NCBI RefSeq assembly: GCF_000013865.1
Contig: NC_007948.1
Coordinates: forward strand, 4,951,001-5,015,000
DNA from: Polaromonas sp. JS666
Lineage (GTDB): Bacteria; Pseudomonadota; Gammaproteobacteria; Burkholderiales; Burkholderiaceae_C
DNA length: 64,000 bases
Direction of reading: 5' to 3'
Positions 19,728-27,640 of the stretch are shown here, one piece after another. How positions within the stretch are numbered: position 1 is the stretch's first letter; each line of letters opens with the position of its first letter. The translations under genes were made by a program, and so were the position numbers. The notes below the pieces were generated by a model, which saw only the letters and a program-made list of their open reading frames with translations, was not told where the DNA came from and ran no database searches.

Positions 19728-20648
19728 ATGCCCAAAGTTTTTATTGATGGAGAAGCCGGCACCACCGGCCTGCAAATCCGCGAACGGCTGCAAGCCATGC
19801 CCCAAATCGAACTGGTCAGCATCGCACCCGAACTGCGCAAGGATGCGGCGGCCAAGCGCGACCTGATGGCACAGGTGGACCTGGTGATCCTGTGCCTGCA
19901 CGACGACGCGGCACGCGAATCAGTGGCCATGATAGACGCACTGCCAGGCAATGGAGGCAAAAAACCCAAGATCATCGACGCCTCCACCGCCCACCGCACC
20001 ACGCCAGGCTGGGTCTATGGCTTTCCGGAACTCACCGCCGCACAGCGCGCCGCCGTGGTGGCGGCGGATCGCGTCGGCAACCCGGGGTGCTACGCGACCG
20101 GCGCGATTGCATTGATCCGGCCGCTGGTGGATGCCGGCCTGATCCCGGCCGACTTCCCCCTGAGCCTTCCCTCGGTGAGCGGCTATTCCGGCGGCGGACG
20201 GCAGATGATCGAGGCTTATGAGGCCGGCACTGCGCCTTTGTTCGAGGTGTACGGTCTGGGCCTGGAACACAAGCACCTGCCTGAAATCATGAAATACACC
20301 GGCCTGTCGCGCCGCCCGGTGTTCATCCCGTCGGTTGGCAACTTCAAGCAAGGCATGCTGGTGCAGCTGCCGCTGCACCTCGACCTGCTGCCCGGCAAAC
20401 CAACGGCCGCGCAGTTGCACGACGTGCTGGCCCGGCATTACGCCGGCAGCGAATGGGTCTCGGTAGAGGCCGCGCCCGCCTCGGGCAAGCTGGATGCGCT
20501 GGCGCTCAATGACACCAACAAGATGGAGTTGCGCGTGTTCGGCAATGAAACCTATCGCCATGCGGTGCTGATTGCGCGACTGGACAACCTCGGCAAGGGC
20601 GCCTCCGGCGCGGCGGTACAAAACCTCAAGCTGATGCTGGGGATATAG
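19728..20648 (+). CDS. argC: N-acetyl-gamma-glutamyl-phosphate reductase (short type)
   Basis: A 306-residue NADPH-dependent enzyme of arginine biosynthesis. It is the shorter ArgC class, starting [20 protein letters not shown] rather than the longer GxxGYxG type. The catalytic cysteine is in [12 protein letters not shown] near residue 115-125, and [12 protein letters not shown] and EHKHLPEI are conserved downstream. The frame opens upstream to 19623, but the ATG at 19728 gives the family N-terminus. It is a monocistronic-looking gene, followed by GC-rich repeats. Confidence 0.94.
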   Translation: MPKVFIDGEAGTTGLQIRERLQAMPQIELVSIAPELRKDAAAKRDLMAQVDLVILCLHDDAARESVAMIDALPGNGGKKPKIIDASTAHRTTPGWVYGFPELTAAQRAAVVAADRVGNPGCYATGAIALIRPLVDAGLIPADFPLSLPSVSGYSGGGRQMIEAYEAGTAPLFEVYGLGLEHKHLPEIMKYTGLSRRPVFIPSVGNFKQGMLVQLPLHLDLLPGKPTAAQLHDVLARHYAGSEWVSVEAAPASGKLDALALNDTNKMELRVFGNETYRHAVLIARLDNLGKGASGAAVQNLKLMLGI

Positions 20649-20649
20649 A

Positions 20650-20860
20650 GCCCCCACGCTTTTCACTGCGTGTAATGCGCTGCCCCCCGAGGGGGCGCTG
20701 CGCCTGCGGTCTGGCAAAGCCAGTCCCGCGGCCCCGGCTGGAGGGGGATGGCCCCACGTTCGCTCACTGAACTCCGTTCGTCCTGAGCCTGTCGAAGGAT
20801 GCCCCCGAGGGGGCGCTCTGCGCCTGCGGCCCCGGCCGGGGGGCAGAGAGAGTCTCACGT
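20650..20860. repeat. Two GC-rich intergenic repeats after argC
   Basis: Copies of the dispersed family: CCCCCACGCTTTTCACTGCG, GCCCCCCGAGGGGGC, and the TCTGGCAAAGCCAG hairpin. A second degenerate copy follows near 20790-20845. The remainder to 20943 holds a fragment of a second short repeat class (GCTATTAATTCAGTAGCTGC) and no gene. Confidence 0.75.
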
Positions 20861-20943
20861 TTGCTATTAATTCAGTAGCTGCTTACCCTCGTGTTGATTG
20901 GGCTAGCTCATTTTTTCTTATCGGGTAGGGGTTCAAGGGCGCC

Positions 20944-21417
20944 TTAGTCCTCGTCCGCCTGCGACACCACGCGGCGAATGACCTCGCCGCCAAAGCCCCG
21001 CGCCGCCAGAAAGCGCATCTGCTTGGCTCGCCCGGCCGCGTCGGGCGCCGGCCCCTCAAACTTTTTGCGCCAGATGTCGCGGGCGCGCTCCAGCTCGCTG
21101 CCTTTGAGGCTGTCCATCGCCCCGGCCACCACCTCCGCGCCCAGCCCCTTGTTCAGCAGCTCGTGGCGTATGCGTGCCGCGCCGTAGCGGCTGGCGCGCC
21201 GGTTGATCACCGACTCGACCACCCGCGCTTCGCTGATGAAGTCTTTGGCCTGCAGGTCATCGAGGACCTGAGCCAGCTGGCCCGGCGTTTCTTCGTGGGG
21301 TGCCAGCTTGCGTTCCAGCTCGGCCCGCGAATGCTCGCGGGCCGCCAGCAAGCGCAGGGCGCGGCCCTTGAGCGACAGCTTGAAGCCCGCCGGGGCCACC
21401 GGTTTGGCTGAAGTCAT
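20944..21417 (-). CDS. recX: RecA regulatory protein RecX
   Basis: A 157-residue helical protein, start MTSAKPVAPAGFKLSLKGRA. Typical RecX features are ALRLLAAREHSRAELERKL, LQAKDFISEARVVESVINRR and RYGAARIRHELLNKG. RecX binds inside the RecA filament groove and inhibits recombinase and co-protease activity. It lies 124 bases downstream of recA on the same strand, the common recA-recX order, so SOS-linked co-expression is likely. Confidence 0.94.
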   Translation of the reverse strand: MTSAKPVAPAGFKLSLKGRALRLLAAREHSRAELERKLAPHEETPGQLAQVLDDLQAKDFISEARVVESVINRRASRYGAARIRHELLNKGLGAEVVAGAMDSLKGSELERARDIWRKKFEGPAPDAAGRAKQMRFLAARGFGGEVIRRVVSQADED

Positions 21418-21541
21418 GGGTCGGTGTCAGCAGGCGCAGCGCACAGGTGCCGCCGGGGGAGGGCGTCGACTTGCTACTATTTTCATAGCAACCAACCCCT
21501 TTCTCTTAAGATTCCGGGCGTGATTTTGTCCAGGTCCCGGG

Positions 21542-22675
21542 TCAGGCTGCGGCTTTGGCGGGTTTTTCGGACTTTTCGACCTTGGCAGCCTTGTCCGATT
21601 TTTCGCCCGTCTCGGCGGCCACGGCGATCAGCGGCACGCCCAGCGACTCGCGCACCTTGTTTTCGATTTCAATCGCGAGATCAGGGTTCTCCTTGAGGAA
21701 TTCGCGCGAGTTGTCGCGGCCCTGGCCGATTTTTTCGCCGTTGAAGGCATACCAGGCGCCGGCTTTTTCGACGATGTGGCCGGCCACACCCAGGTCCAGG
21801 ACCTCGCCCAGGCGGCTGATGCCTTCGCCATACAGGATGTCAAACTCCGCCGTCTTGAAGGGCGACGCCACCTTGTTCTTGACCACCTTGACCCGGGTTT
21901 CGTTGCCGATCACCTCCTCGCCCTTCTTGATGGAGCCGATGCGGCGGATGTCCAGGCGCACCGAGGCGTAGAACTTCAGCGCATTGCCGCCGGTGGTGGT
22001 TTCGGGCGAGCCAAACATCACACCGATCTTCATGCGGATCTGGTTGATGAAGATCACCATGCAGTTGGCCTTCTTGATGGTGGCGGTGAGCTTGCGCAAC
22101 GCCTGGCTCATCAGGCGGGCCTGCAGGCCGGGCAGCGAATCACCCATTTCGCCTTCCAGTTCGGCCTTGGGCGTGAGCGCCGCCACCGAGTCGACCACGA
22201 TCAGGTCCACCGCGCCGGAGCGGGTCAGCGAATCAACGATTTCCAGCGCCTGCTCGCCGGTGTCGGGCTGGCTGATCAGCAGGTCCTGCAGGTTGACGCC
22301 CAGCTTTTGCGCATACTGGATGTCCAGCGCGTGCTCGGCGTCGACGAAGGCGCAGGTGCCGCCCAGTTTTTGCATTTCGGCAATCACCTGCAGGGTCAGC
22401 GTGGTTTTGCCCGACGACTCCGGGCCGTAAATCTCCACCACCCGGCCGCGCGGCAGGCCGCCAACGCCCAGCGCAATGTCCAGGCCCAGCGAGCCGGTGG
22501 AGACCACCTGGATGTCCTCGATCACCTCGCCGGCACCCAGCTTCATGATGGTGCCCTTGCCAAACTGCTTCTCAATCTGGGCCAGCGCAGCCTGCAGGGC
22601 CTTGGCTTTTTCGGTGTTCAGGGCGGCGGTTTGCACAGGGTTTTGGGCGGGATTCAGCTTGCTGGTCAGTTCCAT
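21542..22675 (-). CDS. recA: Recombinase RecA
   Basis: A 377-residue protein with the Walker A motif [10 protein letters not shown] near residues 85-94, Walker [11 protein letters not shown] near 160, the MAW-type [20 protein letters not shown] loop 2 region, and a C-terminal acidic/lysine-alanine tail ([20 protein letters not shown]). It catalyses homologous pairing and strand exchange and promotes LexA self-cleavage. The tail is longer and more lysine/alanine-rich than in E. coli, as is common in Burkholderiales. A LexA-type box is upstream at 22758-22773. Confidence 0.98.
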   Translation of the reverse strand: MELTSKLNPAQNPVQTAALNTEKAKALQAALAQIEKQFGKGTIMKLGAGEVIEDIQVVSTGSLGLDIALGVGGLPRGRVVEIYGPESSGKTTLTLQVIAEMQKLGGTCAFVDAEHALDIQYAQKLGVNLQDLLISQPDTGEQALEIVDSLTRSGAVDLIVVDSVAALTPKAELEGEMGDSLPGLQARLMSQALRKLTATIKKANCMVIFINQIRMKIGVMFGSPETTTGGNALKFYASVRLDIRRIGSIKKGEEVIGNETRVKVVKNKVASPFKTAEFDILYGEGISRLGEVLDLGVAGHIVEKAGAWYAFNGEKIGQGRDNSREFLKENPDLAIEIENKVRESLGVPLIAVAAETGEKSDKAAKVEKSEKPAKAAA

Positions 22676-22757
22676 GAAAACTCCTTGAAAATCAACGATT
22701 TAAAACAATTCAAACTCTTTGCAGGGTTTCCAGTCGTCTCTGCTTTTAATCACAGCG

Positions 22758-22773
22758 CTGGATGCATGATCAG
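22758..22773 (-). promoter_or_regulatory. LexA (SOS) box upstream of recA
   Basis: On the minus strand CTGATCATGCATCCAG fits the CTG-N10-CAG core of the SOS box. It lies just downstream of a plausible promoter (TTTACT, 17 bases, TAAAGT), so LexA binding would block transcription of recA-recX. Confidence 0.6.
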
Positions 22774-22858
22774 TACTTTATGGGCGCTATAAAAATAAGT
22801 AAACCCTATTTTTAGTCAGTTTGCCTGATTAACTGCCGCCCTGCGCTACCATCTCCGG

Positions 22859-23365
22859 ATGCCCAACATGGATGCCCAGGCGATGACCAGCCCGCTTGGC
22901 GTTGCCGAACCTGGCTGGCGCCTCACCCACCTGGGGCGCCTCCTGGGCCACGCCCTGCGCCGATTTGACGAACGCGTGCTGTCCCTGATGGCCAGCAATG
23001 CGGACGTGCCGCTGGCCCTGTCCAACCTGGCGGCGCGCGACCAGGTGGGCGCAGCCCATATCCACATCACCCGGCACCTCGCCGTCGGCGGCTCGCGCCT
23101 GACAGACCTGGCGCTGAGCGCCGGCATGAGCAAACAGGCCATGGGCGACCTGGTCGACCAGTGCGAGGCCTGGGGACTGGTCACGCGCCAGCCCGATCCC
23201 CATGACAAACGGGCGCGCCGCGTGGTGTTCACCGAATCCGGCCTGCTCTGGCTGGATGCCTTCCAGCGCGCGGTGCGTCAGACCGAAGAGGAGTTCCGGC
23301 AGGCGGTGGGGGCCGATGTGGCGACGGTGGTGGCGCTGGGACTGGAGGCGTATGCGGGGGCGTGA
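22859..23365 (+). CDS. MarR-family transcriptional regulator
   Basis: A 168-residue protein with a central winged helix-turn-helix: AVGGSRLTDLALSAGMSKQAMGDLVDQCEAWGLV, followed by the wing RQPDPHDKRARRVVFTESG. The DPHDKRARRV wing is the most recognisable MarR feature. It probably binds a promoter as a dimer and responds to a small ligand. It is divergent from recA-recX; no obvious target gene is adjacent, and the following gene belongs to a two-component system. The ATG at 22859 or the ATG three codons later could be used. Confidence 0.88.
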   Translation: MPNMDAQAMTSPLGVAEPGWRLTHLGRLLGHALRRFDERVLSLMASNADVPLALSNLAARDQVGAAHIHITRHLAVGGSRLTDLALSAGMSKQAMGDLVDQCEAWGLVTRQPDPHDKRARRVVFTESGLLWLDAFQRAVRQTEEEFRQAVGADVATVVALGLEAYAGA

Positions 23366-23409
23366 GCGCCAAGCAGCGAATATCTGGAGTCAAGCTTTCC
23401 GCCGGACCG

Positions 23410-23520
23410 TACACACCAGCAGGGGCCGCGGAACCGGCTTTGCCGGGCCGCAGGCGCAGCGCCCCCTCGGGGGGCAGAGAGTTACACGCAGTGAACGAAC
23501 GTGGGGGCTCTAACGTGGGG
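23410..23520. repeat. GC-rich intergenic repeat (inverse orientation)
   Basis: The family core GGGGCCGCGGAACCGGCTTT and GCGCCCCCTCGGGGGGC, ending in GAACGTGGGGGCTCT, which is then repeated once (AACGTGGGGGCTCT). Confidence 0.8.
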
Positions 23521-23626
23521 GCTCTATTTCGTAAGCAAACCCCTGACCGCAAAAGCCTAGAATTTGATAGAGAACAAAAAAATACCGTCTGCTGGCCCTG
23601 CCGCGGGCCAATATCTGGAGACAGCC

Positions 23627-24298
23627 ATGCGTATTCTGATTGCCGAAGACGACCAGGTTCTGGCCGATGGCCTGTTGCGCACCCTGCGCGCGTCAGGCGC
23701 CGCGGCGGACCATGTAGCGAGCGGCACCGAGGCCGATGCCGCATTGCTCACCAACACGGAATTTGATTTGCTGATTCTCGACCTGGGCCTGCCGCGCATG
23801 CACGGGCTGGAAGTGCTGAAAAGGCTGCGCGCGCGCGGCTCGGCACTGCCGGTGCTGATACTCACCGCGGCCGACAGCGTGGAAGAACGCGTCAAGGGCC
23901 TGGACTACGGCGCGGACGACTACATGGCCAAACCGTTCTCGCTGCAGGAGCTCGAAGCGCGCGTGCGCGCCCTGATACGCCGCGGCATGGGCGGCGCCAG
24001 CAGCACCATCAAGCACGGGCCGCTGGTCTATGACCAGGCCGGGCGGGTCGCCACCATTGACGGCCAGATGCTGGAGCTGTCGGCGCGCGAGCTGGGCCTG
24101 CTCGAAGTGCTGCTGCAGCGCGCCGGCCGCCTGGTGAGCAAGGACCAGCTGGTCGAGCGCCTGTGCGAGTGGGGCGAGGAAGTCAGCAACAACGCCATCG
24201 AGGTCTATATCCACCGTCTGCGCAAGAAGATTGAAAAGGGGCCGATACGCATTGCGACGGTGCGCGGGCTGGGGTACTGCCTTGAAAAAATCCCGTGA
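23627..24298 (+). CDS. OmpR-family response regulator
   Basis: A 223-residue protein: receiver domain (MRILIAEDDQVLADGLL with the acidic pair, phospho-acceptor Asp in FDLLILDLGLPRMHGLEVL, Lys in DDYMAKPFSLQEL) and a C-terminal winged-helix DNA-binding domain (LELSARELGLLEVLLQRAGR, NNAIEVYIHRLRKKIEKG, IATVRGLGYCL). Most similar in feel to TctD/QseB-type regulators. It precedes the histidine kinase gene at 24519 but is separated from it by two repeat copies. The start at 23627 has CTGGAGACAGCC just upstream; the frame extends further 5' without homology. Confidence 0.95.
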   Translation: MRILIAEDDQVLADGLLRTLRASGAAADHVASGTEADAALLTNTEFDLLILDLGLPRMHGLEVLKRLRARGSALPVLILTAADSVEERVKGLDYGADDYMAKPFSLQELEARVRALIRRGMGGASSTIKHGPLVYDQAGRVATIDGQMLELSARELGLLEVLLQRAGRLVSKDQLVERLCEWGEEVSNNAIEVYIHRLRKKIEKGPIRIATVRGLGYCLEKIP

Positions 24299-24301
24299 AT
24301 G

Positions 24302-24395
24302 TAGCCCCCACGCTTGCCACTTCGTGTGCTGCGCTGCCCCCCGAGGGGGCGCTGCGCCTGCGGCCCGGCAAAGCCGGTTCCGCGGCCCTGACTTG
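24302..24395. repeat. GC-rich intergenic repeat between response regulator and kinase (forward copy)
   Basis: CCCCCACGCTTGCCACTTCG, GCCCCCCGAGGGGGC and CGGCCCGGCAAAGCCGGTTC, a forward copy of the dispersed family. Confidence 0.8.
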
Positions 24396-24446
24396 CAGGC
24401 CCATACTTATCCAACCGCGCGAATCCGCCTTCGCAAGCTCAAGCCG

Positions 24447-24530
24447 CAGGGCCGGCTTTGCCGGACTGCAGGCGGGCGGCCCCCTCGGGGGGCAGGAAGC
24501 TACACGCAGTGAGCGACCGTGGGGGCCCAT
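24447..24530. repeat. GC-rich intergenic repeat overlapping the kinase start (inverse copy)
   Basis: GGCCGGCTTTGCCGGACTGC, GGCCCCCTCGGGGGGC, TACACGCAGTGAGCGACCG, TGGGGGCCCAT: the same family in inverse orientation. It pairs with the 24302-24395 copy and runs into the start codon region of the histidine kinase. Confidence 0.8.
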
Positions 24531-25982
24531 TTGGCCCTGAGACTCTTCCAGCGCGAGCGGCGCAGCCTGTTTGGCGAGATCCTCGACTGGATGCTCACGC
24601 CGCTGCTGCTGCTGTGGCCGATCAGCCTGGCGCTGACCTGGCTGGTGGCGCAAAACATTGCCGGCAAGCCTTTTGACCGCGCGCTGGAATACAACGTGCA
24701 GGCGCTGGCCAAGCTGGTGGTGGTCAAGAACAACCAGGTGCAGTTCAACCTGACCGGGCCCGCACGCGAAATCTTGCGCGCCGATGACACCGACCTGGTG
24801 TATTACCAGGTGCTCGGAACGCACGGCGAATACCTGAGCGGCGAACACGATTTGCCGCTGCCGCCGGACGATGACAAGGCCATTGACGGCGAGGTGCGGC
24901 TGCGCGAGGGCTTCATTCAGGGCGAAGAGGTGCGTGTGGCCTACACCTGGATCAAGGTGGATGTGCAGGGCACCAGCAACACCGTGTTGGTTCAGGTCGC
25001 CGAAACGCTGGAAAAACGCAAAACCCTGGCCACCGAAATCGTCAAGGGCACGATGGTGCCGCAGTTCGTGACCCTGCCGCTGGCCGTGCTGCTGGTGTGG
25101 CTGGCGCTGGTACGCGGCATCAAGCCGCTGGCGCAGCTTGAAAAGCGCATCCGCGCGCGCAAGTCCGACGACATGAGCCCGCTCGACGAAACCGCTGTGC
25201 CGGAGGAGGTGGCGCCGCTGGTGTCCTCCATCAACGATTTGCTGAGCCGGCTCAAGGTCTCGCTCACCACGCAAAAACGCTTTCTGGCCGACGCAGCGCA
25301 CCAGCTGAAAACGCCGCTGGCGGGCCTGCGCATGCAGGCCGACCTGGCGCAGCGCGAAACCGATACCGACGAGCTCAAAAAATCGCTCAAGCACATCGGC
25401 CGCGCCAGCATACGCGCCACCCACACCGTCAACCAGCTGCTGGCGCTGGCGCGCGCCGAGACCACCGGCCGCAGCCTGGCCAAGCAGCATGTGGACCTGG
25501 TGCTCATCGTCTCGGAAGTCATGGCCGACTCGGTACCGCGCGCACTGGAAAAGCAGATCGACCTCGGCTACGACGGCCCGCCCGCCGGCGAGCCCTCCTT
25601 CCAGCTCGAAGGCAACCCGACGCTGCTCAAGGAGCTGGTGCGTAACCTGCTGGACAACGCCATCAACTACACGCCCGAGAAAGGCCAGGTCACGGTGCGG
25701 CTGATGACCGACCGCTTCAGCGGCGTGCGGGTGCTGCTGGTGGAAGACTCGGGGCCCGGCATTCCGGAATCGGAACGCGAGCTGGTGTTCCAGCCCTTCT
25801 ACCGCGCGCTTGGCACCAACGTGGATGGCTCGGGCCTCGGGCTGGCGATCGTGCTGGAGATCGCCAAGCAGCATGACGCCACCATCACCATTGAGGACGC
25901 GGCGCTCCCAGGCCACCCGCAGTCACCGGGCACGCGCGTCGCCGTGCGCTTTGTCGGCATGGACCTGCCCGAGGCCGGCTGA
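24519..25982 (+). CDS. Sensor histidine kinase (TctE/QseC-like, 2CSK_N type)
   Basis: A 487-residue membrane kinase. An N-terminal transmembrane segment (LTPLLLLWPISLALTWLVAQ) is followed by a periplasmic sensor region of about 150 residues like the 2CSK_N domain, and a second transmembrane segment near 185-200 (VTLPLAVLLVWLALV). The phospho-acceptor motif is FLADAAHQLKTPLAGL near 260. The ATPase domain has N-box NLLDNAINYTPEKG, VEDSGPGIPESER and GSGLGLAIVLEIA. The only in-frame upstream start is GTG at 24519 (or TTG at 24531), both inside the repeat at 24447-24530. It partners the response regulator at 23627-24298. Confidence 0.93.
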   Translation: MGAHLALRLFQRERRSLFGEILDWMLTPLLLLWPISLALTWLVAQNIAGKPFDRALEYNVQALAKLVVVKNNQVQFNLTGPAREILRADDTDLVYYQVLGTHGEYLSGEHDLPLPPDDDKAIDGEVRLREGFIQGEEVRVAYTWIKVDVQGTSNTVLVQVAETLEKRKTLATEIVKGTMVPQFVTLPLAVLLVWLALVRGIKPLAQLEKRIRARKSDDMSPLDETAVPEEVAPLVSSINDLLSRLKVSLTTQKRFLADAAHQLKTPLAGLRMQADLAQRETDTDELKKSLKHIGRASIRATHTVNQLLALARAETTGRSLAKQHVDLVLIVSEVMADSVPRALEKQIDLGYDGPPAGEPSFQLEGNPTLLKELVRNLLDNAINYTPEKGQVTVRLMTDRFSGVRVLLVEDSGPGIPESERELVFQPFYRALGTNVDGSGLGLAIVLEIAKQHDATITIEDAALPGHPQSPGTRVAVRFVGMDLPEAG

Positions 25983-26011
25983 CCAGTCGCCGGTAACCGG
26001 TGTGCGACTTG

Positions 26012-26896
26012 TCAGGCCAGCCGTATCGCCATCACGCCACCCACAATGACGCAGGTGCCGAGCAGCCGGCGCAGCGTGAACGCCTCCTTCAGCAGCCAGG
26101 TGCCCAGCAGCACGGCGAACAGCACCGAGGTTTCGCGCAAGGCCGCAACGGTGGCCACCGGCGCCCGCGTCATGGCCCACAGCGCAATGCCGTACGAGCC
26201 CAGCGAGGCCAGGGCGCCGACTGTGGCCAGCGGCCAGCGCTGCAGCGCATAGTGCCCCATGGCCCGGCCGCGCCGCGCCAGCATCAGGAGGCCAAACGGC
26301 CAGCCGTCCAGCAGGAACAGCGTCGCCACATACTGCAGGGCATTGCCCGAAGCGCGCACGCCCAGTGCATCGACCACCGTGTAAATGGCAATGATGACCG
26401 CGTTGGCGAGCGCAAACCCGACCGCCTTGCGCGCATGCAGCGCGTGCCGGCTCAGGCCCAGCACCAGCACGCCGCAGCAGATGCCGAGGATGCCGGCCCA
26501 GGCCAGCGGTGACAGGGTCTCGCCCAGCGTGAAGGTGGCCGACAGGGCCACCAGCAAGGGGGCCACGCCGCGCATCAGCGGGTAGGTCAGGCCCAGGTCG
26601 CCATGGTGGTAGGCCTGCGTGGTGGCGATGTAGTAGCCGATATGAATCACCACCGAGGCGGCGATGAACGGCCAGGCTTCCGGGCGCGGCCATCCCGCCA
26701 GCGCGACCAGCGGCACGGCCAGCACGGAGCCGATCAGGTGGATCACCGCCATGTCCAGCGCCTTGTCTGCGCTGGATTTGACCAGGGCGTTCCATCCGGC
26801 GTGTAGCAGGGCGCCGAACAACACGGCGCCCAGCACTGGCCAGGTCAGCGCCAGGATGTCAGAGGGCAACAGCGGGCCTTGATGGGGAAAGGGCAC
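26012..26896 (-). CDS. EamA/DMT-family permease of the phosphonate cluster
   Basis: A 294-residue protein with ten hydrophobic segments arranged as two EamA repeats (QAYHHGDLGLTYPLMRGVAP in the first, ETSVLFAVLLGTWLLKEAFT in the second). This fits the group known from phosphonate catabolic operons as a phosphonate-utilisation-associated membrane protein (TIGR03340 type). Likely an exporter or importer of a small metabolite; the substrate is unknown. It is the last gene of the minus-strand arm, overlapping the HD-domain gene by 38 bases with the GTG start at 26896. A TTG at 26869 with AAGG upstream would reduce this to 11 bases and may be the real start. Confidence 0.85.
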   Translation of the reverse strand: MPFPHQGPLLPSDILALTWPVLGAVLFGALLHAGWNALVKSSADKALDMAVIHLIGSVLAVPLVALAGWPRPEAWPFIAASVVIHIGYYIATTQAYHHGDLGLTYPLMRGVAPLLVALSATFTLGETLSPLAWAGILGICCGVLVLGLSRHALHARKAVGFALANAVIIAIYTVVDALGVRASGNALQYVATLFLLDGWPFGLLMLARRGRAMGHYALQRWPLATVGALASLGSYGIALWAMTRAPVATVAALRETSVLFAVLLGTWLLKEAFTLRRLLGTCVIVGGVMAIRLA

Positions 26897-27428
26897 AGCG
26901 CTGCGCGCGCGCGAGGAAATGCGTCAACGGCGGGGTAATTCTGCTGGCGTCCTTCGCCAGGTCGTCCCAGAGGCGCAGCTTCGCCGCATCCACAGCGCCG
27001 GGCTGCTCAATGAAGCGCGCGGCTTCTTCGGCCGAGAAAATCCCCCCTTGCAGCAGCAGGCTGCGCTTGGAGTCCGCCGAGAGGCTGGCATGGTAGCCGG
27101 GGCGGGTGGCGCACAGGTAGCGCTTGGCGTCCACATGCAGCTTGATGGCGTCCAGCACCTCGTCGGGGAACAGGCCGCGCAGGAAGGGAAGGGCGCGGTA
27201 CTGGTGCACGTCGTCCACGCCGCGCAGCGAAGGCGTCTCGCCGAGGTCGTGCAGCAAATGCCCCAGGTCGTGCAGCAGGGCGGCGGTCACCAGCGCGTCG
27301 CTGGCGCCTTCGGCCTCGCCGAGTGCAGCGGTCTGCAGCGCGTGCTGCAGCTGCGTGACCGGCTCGCCGCTGTACTGCTCGCCGCCGCGCTCGGCGAAGA
27401 GGTGTTCAATGTCGTCAAAGCTCAGCAC
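26859..27428 (-). CDS. HD-domain phosphonate-degradation protein (PhnZ-like oxygenase family)
   Basis: A 189-residue HD-domain protein, the type associated with phosphonate degradation operons (TIGR03276 group). Visible features: YSGEPVTQLQHALQTA near residue 20, which holds the tyrosine/glutamate pair also present in the mixed-valence di-iron oxygenase PhnZ; ALLHDLGHLLHDLG, the HD motif; then conserved histidines in VDDVHQYRAL and IKLHVDAKRY; and a C-terminal aspartate in LWDDLAKD. PhnZ cleaves 2-amino-1-hydroxyethylphosphonate to glycine and phosphate. The start GTG at 27428 has GAGGAG eight bases upstream; the frame opens further 5' without support. The partner hydroxylase (PhnY*) is not in this window. 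Confidence 0.85.
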   Translation of the reverse strand: MLSFDDIEHLFAERGGEQYSGEPVTQLQHALQTAALGEAEGASDALVTAALLHDLGHLLHDLGETPSLRGVDDVHQYRALPFLRGLFPDEVLDAIKLHVDAKRYLCATRPGYHASLSADSKRSLLLQGGIFSAEEAARFIEQPGAVDAAKLRLWDDLAKDASRITPPLTHFLARAQRCALSPSRPAVAL

Positions 27429-27469
27429 ACTGACTCCTCGTAGTGTGGATAAGGAAAGAAGCAAGCCAG

Positions 27470-27635
27470 TGGCCGCCGCGGAACCGGCTTAGCCGGGCCG
27501 CTGGTGGCCGCCCTTGGGGCTGAGGGCCGCGGCGCCAAGCCTGCCTTCGCAGGCTTGGACGGCCTCGAAGAGCTTCGGCCTCTGGCCGTTGCACGGGGCG
27601 CCGAAGGCGCTTCGGGGAGAGCGTCATGTTCGGAG
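27470..27635. repeat. GC-rich intergenic repeat, degenerate
   Basis: GCGGAACCGGCTTAGCCGGGCCGC at one end and GGCGCCGAAGGCGCTTCGGGG at the other, with a CCAAGCCTGC-CTTC-GCAGGCTTGG-like hairpin in the middle. It fills the gap between phnY and the HD gene. Confidence 0.7.
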
Positions 27636-27640
27636 AACTT

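Noticed and set aside
24183..25916. Long minus-strand open frame opposite the response regulator and kinase
   Set aside because: It is antisense to a clear two-component pair, rich in His/Gln/Arg and without any motif; typical of high-GC shadow frames.
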